A stretch of 35,264 bases of DNA from CAZGAQ01 sp964523405 (GTDB lineage Bacteria > Planctomycetota > Phycisphaerae > UBA1845 > Fen-1342), in NCBI GenBank assembly GCA_964523405.1, contig CAZGAQ010000048.1:1-35264 (forward strand). The letters are read 5' to 3'. This document shows positions 31,221-35,264 of this stretch, piece by piece. Made by a program: the position numbers and the translations under genes. Every line of letters begins with the position of its first letter. Positions within the stretch are counted from its first letter, which is position 1. Below the pieces are notes generated by a model that saw only the letters and a list, made by a program, of their open reading frames with translations, did no database searches and was not told the origin of the DNA.

Positions 31221-32774
31221 ATGACCTCATCCGAAAGCACGACCGCCGACCGGCACTTGCTGCACGACCTGCTGGACGGGCTCTCGCTCGCCGGGCAGGA
31301 CGCCGGCCTGTCCGTCGGCATCGTCGGCAGCGCCCGCCACGCGCCCCAGCCGCCCGCCCATTGCCTGCGTCACTGCCTGGACGGCCAGCCAACCGCGTGC
31401 ACCACCTGCGCCTGCCCGTTCCTTGCCGGCGCTGCCGCCAATCGCCCCGATCCCGGCACGCTGTCGGACGGGCGTTGCGCCCGCGGTTACCGCGCCGCCG
31501 CCCAGGCCACCAGCGTCGGCGGCGCCCCGGCCACCCTCATCACGATTGAGGGTCCGCTCGCCACCGCCCCCGCCACGCACGCCGCCGCCAACACCCTCCT
31601 CACCCAACTCGATTCCGCCGCGCGCCTCGTGCAGCGCGTCGAACAGCTCCTGGAGGAGAACTCCGGCTTCGCCAACGAGGTGCTCCAGAACTACGAGCAG
31701 CTCAACCTGATCTTCGACCTCACGCAACGCATCGCCAGCGTCACCGACGCCGGCGGCATCGAGCAGCTGCTGCTCGAGCGCGTCGCACGCCTCCTGACCT
31801 CCGACACGATCACGATCATCACCGACCAGAACGAGTCCCGCACCCTCGTCGTCGAAGGCCCCGGCGTCCTCCGCCCTATCCCGCAACCCGCCGTGAGCCC
31901 GGAGGACACCGCCCCGATCGCCGCCGCCGTGCGGCGCACCCAGCAGGCGCAGGTCGCCGCGGTGCCCGACCGGCAGGTGATCGCCGCTCCGCTCGTACGC
32001 CTCGACGATCACGTCGACGTCGTCCTCGCCAGCCGCCCCGTTGCCGCGCCGCCCTTCAGCGCCGGCGACATGCTCCTGCTGGAGTCGCTGCTGGCTTTCG
32101 GCGGCCAGATCATCAGCAATACCGAGCTACATGAGCGCCTGCGGCGCATGTCGCTGGAAGTCACCCGGGCGCTGGTCGCGGCCATCGACAAGAAGGACCA
32201 CTACACCAGCGGGCATTCCGAGCGCGGCGGCTTCCTGACGCGCCTGACGGCACAGGAACTGGGGGTCCCGCCGGCCCAGGTGCAATACATGGAATGGGCC
32301 GGCCTGCTGCACGACGTGGGCAAGATCGGCATCCCCGAGGAAATCCTCTGCAAGCCGGGCAAGCTCACGCCCGAGGAATTCGACGTCATCAAGCAACACC
32401 CGCGGATGGGCTACGACATCCTCCAGCCCATCGCCAGCCTCGGCGTCGTGCTGGACGGCGTCCTGTATCACCACGAGTACCCCGACGGCAGCGGCTATCC
32501 CGAAGGCCTCCAGGGCGAGCAGATCCCGCTCGTCGCGCGCATCATCCACGTGGTGGACACGTTCGACGCGCTCACCTCCACCCGCGCCTACCGCAAGGCC
32601 TTCAGCATCGAGAAGGCCTGCGAGATCATCCGTTCCGAGAAGGGGGTGCACATCGACGCCGAGGTCGCCGAGGCCTTCTTCCGCGCGTTCGAGGCCTATC
32701 GCCGGGACAACCCGGAGGACTTCGCGCTGCGCTTTGCCGGCACGCGCGATCGGGAGGAAGAGTATGCTCGGTAA
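31221..32774 (+). CDS. GAF / HD-GYP cyclic di-GMP phosphodiesterase with Cys-rich N-terminal sensor
   Basis: The product is 517 aa. The C-terminal HD-GYP domain has all landmarks: His327 and His332 in HYTSGHSERGG, His364-Asp365 in LLHDVGKIGIP, KQHPRMGYDIL, HHEYPDGSGYP (His417, His418, GYP 425-427) and VDTFDALTSTRAYRKA. It should hydrolyse c-di-GMP to pGpG or GMP. A coiled linker (LVQRVEQLLEENSGFANEVLQNYEQL) and a GAF domain at about 165-300 precede it. Residues 30-120 hold a cysteine cluster (Cys48, 52, 60, 63, 65, 86) then GGAPATLITIEGPL, a layout reminiscent of PocR-type ligand or metal sensors. The ATG at 31221 lies after a GAGG; a GTG at 31203 overlapping the regulator stop is an alternative. 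The end overlaps the next gene by 11 nt. Confidence 0.93.
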   Translation: MTSSESTTADRHLLHDLLDGLSLAGQDAGLSVGIVGSARHAPQPPAHCLRHCLDGQPTACTTCACPFLAGAAANRPDPGTLSDGRCARGYRAAAQATSVGGAPATLITIEGPLATAPATHAAANTLLTQLDSAARLVQRVEQLLEENSGFANEVLQNYEQLNLIFDLTQRIASVTDAGGIEQLLLERVARLLTSDTITIITDQNESRTLVVEGPGVLRPIPQPAVSPEDTAPIAAAVRRTQQAQVAAVPDRQVIAAPLVRLDDHVDVVLASRPVAAPPFSAGDMLLLESLLAFGGQIISNTELHERLRRMSLEVTRALVAAIDKKDHYTSGHSERGGFLTRLTAQELGVPPAQVQYMEWAGLLHDVGKIGIPEEILCKPGKLTPEEFDVIKQHPRMGYDILQPIASLGVVLDGVLYHHEYPDGSGYPEGLQGEQIPLVARIIHVVDTFDALTSTRAYRKAFSIEKACEIIRSEKGVHIDAEVAEAFFRAFEAYRRDNPEDFALRFAGTRDREEEYAR

Positions 32775-34011
32775 TCTCCTCTTCCACAGCGCCGCGCTGC
32801 TGCTGGCGGCCGAAACACCGACGGAAACCGCCGGCCACGGCGCCTACATCCTGGCCGGCGGACTGGTCGCCATCGCTCTGGGAATCGCCACCTTCTGGCT
32901 CACCCGCCGACGCACGTCCGCCGCCGCGCCGCCCATCCTGCCGCCGCCCCGGGCACAGTCCAGCGCTGCGCCGCCGGCCCCGGCGGCCGGCAGCGCCACC
33001 GCCACCGTCGGTGAACTGATCCCGGCGTTTCTGCGCTGGCTCGGCGACCACGAGGACGGCGACGAGTTGTGGACGTCCTTTGACCAGCTCGTGCGCGAAA
33101 CGCTCAGCGACGCCCTCGGCGCTACCCGCGTGCGCTGCTACCACGCCCGCCCGGGCGAGGACACGCTCCTGCCCATCTCCCAGGTCGGCAAGACGCCGGC
33201 GGCGAAGGCCGCCGTGCGGCGCGACGGCCTGCTGGGGCACGTGGCCACCACCGGACGCGAGTATGTGAGCAGCGACGCCGGCCCGCAAAGCCTCCTGCGC
33301 GAGTTGGCCGCCGCCAGCGACGAGCCCTGGGCCTGGGTCTGGCCCATCCGCGGCCCGCAGGCGACGCTCGGCCTGGTCGCGGTCGGCCAGCCGCCGGAGC
33401 CGGCCCGCCTGACCGCCGCCGCGCGCCAGGTGCTGGGCCCGCAGCTCACCCTCTGCTGGCAGCACGTGACCTGCCTGGAACGCCTGCGGGTCGTGCAGCG
33501 CACCGACCAGGCCTCGGGCGTGCTGACCCGCAACGACTTCTTCACCCTCGCCCGCCACGCCCTCGGCGCGTCGTACCACGCGCACGAGCCGGTCGTCGTC
33601 GGCGTGTTCGCCCTCGAAGGCCTGCGCCGCCTGGATGACACCGGCCACTGGCGCGAGCGCGACGACCTCATCGAGCAGCTCGGCACGCTCATCGCCCACC
33701 GCGTGCGCAGCGACGACCTCGTCGGACGCTTCGCGGACGACCGCTTCGTCGTCCTGCTGCGCCGCCTGGACAGCGGCCTGGGGCGCCTCATCGCGGACAA
33801 GCTCCTGACTGCAGCCACCGAATGCACCGCGGCCATCGCGGCGGAACGCACCCCGCTCCGTGTGCGCATCGGCCTCAGCGGCAGCGGCGGCCGCCAGCCC
33901 GCGCTCGAAGAACTGCTGGTCGGCGCATTCGAGGCCGTCGAGCACGCGCGCCGGCACAACCTGCCGGTGGTCGGCGACACGGATTCGCCGCGGGCGGAGG
34001 GCAACCGATGA
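32764..34011 (+). CDS. Membrane-anchored GAF plus degenerate GGDEF protein with retained I-site (PelD-like layout)
   Basis: The product is 415 aa. The N-terminus has a short hydrophobic stretch and a membrane helix at about 26-47, then a Pro/Ala linker, a GAF domain at about 95-240 (WPIRGPQATLGLVAVG) and a GGDEF-type domain at about 260-400. The active-site loop is Ala324-Asp325-Asp326-Arg327-Phe328 in place of GGDEF, and the substrate-binding start is also altered (GVLTRNDFF), so cyclase activity is not expected. Arg315 and Asp318 form an RxxD five residues before that loop, exactly where the c-di-GMP inhibitory site of GGDEF domains lies. It is therefore more likely a receptor, with a domain order like Pseudomonas PelD. 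The ATG at 32764 has GGAGG at 6 nt and overlaps the HD-GYP gene by 11 nt; its stop overlaps the STAS gene. Confidence 0.85.
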   Translation: MLGNLLFHSAALLLAAETPTETAGHGAYILAGGLVAIALGIATFWLTRRRTSAAAPPILPPPRAQSSAAPPAPAAGSATATVGELIPAFLRWLGDHEDGDELWTSFDQLVRETLSDALGATRVRCYHARPGEDTLLPISQVGKTPAAKAAVRRDGLLGHVATTGREYVSSDAGPQSLLRELAAASDEPWAWVWPIRGPQATLGLVAVGQPPEPARLTAAARQVLGPQLTLCWQHVTCLERLRVVQRTDQASGVLTRNDFFTLARHALGASYHAHEPVVVGVFALEGLRRLDDTGHWRERDDLIEQLGTLIAHRVRSDDLVGRFADDRFVVLLRRLDSGLGRLIADKLLTAATECTAAIAAERTPLRVRIGLSGSGGRQPALEELLVGAFEAVEHARRHNLPVVGDTDSPRAEGNR

Positions 34012-34346
34012 AGGTGCAGTCTCAGGCCAATGGTCCCGCCACGGTGTTGACCGCCCATGGCCCCCTGGTCGCGGACGAAACCGGCGACCTGCGCGGCGCG
34101 CTGCAGGCGGCGCGCTCCACCGGCGTGAAGCGCGTGGTCATCGACCTGGCGGACGTCCCCTATCTCGACAGCAGCGGCATCGAGCTGCTCCTCGAGTTCG
34201 CGGACGCCAGCCTCTCGCCGCACCAGCGCCCGAAGCTGGCAGCACTGAGCGAAACGTGCCTGGAGGCGCTGGAGCTGACCGACGTGCTCCCGCGCCTGGA
34301 GGTCTTCGACACCGTGGAAAACGCGCTGCGGAGTTGTGCCCGCTGA
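34008..34346 (+). CDS. STAS-domain protein (anti-sigma factor antagonist type)
   Basis: The product is 112 aa, a lone STAS domain of normal size. The phosphorylation loop is intact: VPYLDSSGIELLLEF, with Ser56, the second Ser of DSSG, as the likely acceptor. Family members bind anti-sigma kinases or act as phospho-switches in partner-switching systems. No RsbW-like kinase or phosphatase is visible in the window, so its partner is unknown. The ATG overlaps the preceding stop (ATGA), with GGAGGG at 7 nt, so it belongs to the same transcript. The pilus/secretion ATPase begins 42 nt later. Confidence 0.92.
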   Translation: MKVQSQANGPATVLTAHGPLVADETGDLRGALQAARSTGVKRVVIDLADVPYLDSSGIELLLEFADASLSPHQRPKLAALSETCLEALELTDVLPRLEVFDTVENALRSCAR

Positions 34347-34388
34347 CGGCCCCGCGCGGCGCGCCCGGCAAACCGGGTAGGCGGACTG

Positions 34389-35264
34389 ATGGCCCTGAAA
34401 CGCACGAACAAACTCGGGCAGATCCTGATCGACGAAGGCCTCGTCACCGAGGCCGACCTGCGCCGCGCGCTGGACGCCCAGGGCAAAGACAACAAGCGCC
34501 TCGGCGAGCAGCTCATCGACATGGGCATCCTTTCCCCCAAGGCCATGCTCAGCGCCCTGGCCAAACACCTCGGCGTCAAGGCCTGCCAGCTCCGCCACGG
34601 CCTGATCGACCCCACCGCCGCCCGCCTGATCGACAAGGAAGAGGCCGCCCGTCTCAAGGCCCTGCCCCTCTTCAAGGTCGGCGACGTCCTGACCGTCGCC
34701 ATGGCCGAGCCCCAGGCCCTGCCCACCGTGGACCGCCTCGCCGCCCTGACGAACTGCCAGATCAACGCCGTCCTGGCCCTCGAGCCCAATATCGTCGAGT
34801 TCCAGGAGAAGTACCTCGGCGAACAGGTCGACATCGACTCGTTCCTGGTCAACCTCACCGAAAGCGAGGTGAAGGTCGTCGAACGCGAAACCGTCGACGA
34901 CGACACGACCCAGGAAATCGGCCGGATGGTCGACGGCAGCCCGATCATCAATCTCGTCAACCTCGCGATCATGACCGCCGTCCGCGACAAAGCCAGCGAC
35001 ATCCACGTCGAGCCGACCAAGCAGTTCACCCGCATCCGCTACCGCATTGACGGCAACCTCCGCGAGATGATGTCCGCGCCTGCCACCATGCACGCCGCCA
35101 TCGTCTCGCGCATCAAGGTCATCGGCAAGATGGACATCGCCGAGCGCCGCCTGCCGCAGGAAGGCCGCGTCCACGTCGTCGCCGAAGGCCGCGAAATCGA
35201 CCTGCGCGTCTCCTCCATGCCCACGCTGCTGGGCGAGAAAATCGTGCTGCGCATCCTCGACAAG
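34389..35264 (+). CDS. GspE/PilB-type secretion or pilus assembly ATPase, N-terminal part (MshEN domain)
   Basis: 292 codons are visible with no stop; the gene continues past the right edge. Residues 8-31 (KLGQILIDEGLV ... LDAQ) and 37-60 (RLGEQLIDMGIL ... LAKH) are two 24-residue motifs separated by exactly five residues. They fit the MshEN consensus RLGxxLLxxGLLxxxxLxxxLxxQ, with K for R in motif I and M for L and H for Q in motif II. MshEN domains of such ATPases bind c-di-GMP. Residues about 185-292 begin the ATPase N2 domain: IINLVNLAIMTAVRDKASDIHVEP, RIRYRIDGNLRE, RIKVIGKMDIAERRLPQEGR. The Walker A motif lies outside the window. It drives a type IV pilus or type II secretion system; which one is unresolved. 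AGGCGGA lies just before the ATG. Confidence 0.92.
   Translation, partial: MALKRTNKLGQILIDEGLVTEADLRRALDAQGKDNKRLGEQLIDMGILSPKAMLSALAKHLGVKACQLRHGLIDPTAARLIDKEEAARLKALPLFKVGDVLTVAMAEPQALPTVDRLAALTNCQINAVLALEPNIVEFQEKYLGEQVDIDSFLVNLTESEVKVVERETVDDDTTQEIGRMVDGSPIINLVNLAIMTAVRDKASDIHVEPTKQFTRIRYRIDGNLREMMSAPATMHAAIVSRIKVIGKMDIAERRLPQEGRVHVVAEGREIDLRVSSMPTLLGEKIVLRILDK

Noticed and set aside
32764..34011. Active diguanylate cyclase
   Set aside because: The catalytic GGDEF loop reads ADDRF, so synthesis of c-di-GMP is not expected; a receptor role is more likely.
33138..35174. Long minus-strand open frame (678 codons) opposite the c-di-GMP and ATPase genes
   Set aside because: It is antisense to four well-supported genes, and its product is low-complexity Arg/Ser/Ala sequence; such frames are common in GC-rich DNA.

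Overview
The window is GC-rich, densely coded bacterial DNA with no rRNA, tRNA, insertion sequence or CRISPR array that I can see. The best guess for the source is a Planctomycetota bacterium of the Phycisphaerae type. This rests on giant secreted proteins that end in dockerin-like calcium repeats (one preceded by a GACC cysteine motif common in that group), many small operons with 1-11 nt gene overlaps, and TTG/GTG starts. The assignment is inference from style, not from a marker gene.

Layout. 1-477 is the tail of a Pro/Ala-rich protein. 495-1555 (minus) is deoC with an overlapping zinc-ribbon membrane gene, read from a TATAAT promoter. 1768-11645 holds two very large, divergently transcribed secreted proteins that share a 443-nt control region. 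The minus-strand one (1367 aa) carries an HExxH-type zinc-protease signature. The plus-strand one (1776 aa) is an alternation of beta-propellers and PKD domains. 11751-14550 is a divergent nitroreductase / prolyl oligopeptidase pair. 14586-20303 is all minus strand: folD plus a secreted protein, an SDR L-threonine dehydrogenase-like gene plus a DUF418 membrane protein, and an acyl-reductase-like SDR. 20746-21594 is scpB.

21788-26728 (plus) holds an isochorismatase-like hydrolase, a zinc-ribbon membrane protein, a YlbF-type protein, an ArnT-like glycosyltransferase, an LpxL/HtrB-type lipid A acyltransferase and a YkgJ-type cysteine-cluster protein. The glycosyltransferase and acyltransferase overlap and suggest envelope glycolipid work. 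26754-28698 (minus) is a small thrombospondin-type-3 calcium-repeat protein and an HtrA/Deg protease.

28955 to the window end is the most interesting part. It is a tightly overlapped plus-strand operon: PAS histidine kinase, single-domain response regulator, HD-GYP phosphodiesterase with a cysteine-rich sensor region, membrane-anchored GAF plus degenerate GGDEF protein that keeps an RxxD I-site, STAS protein, and the start of a GspE/PilB secretion or pilus ATPase. That ATPase begins with two near-canonical 24-residue MshEN motifs separated by exactly five residues. Three of the six proteins are therefore predicted to degrade or bind cyclic di-GMP, so the operon looks like a self-contained circuit coupling a phosphorelay and c-di-GMP to a type IV pilus or type II secretion motor. 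The remaining machinery would lie beyond the right edge.
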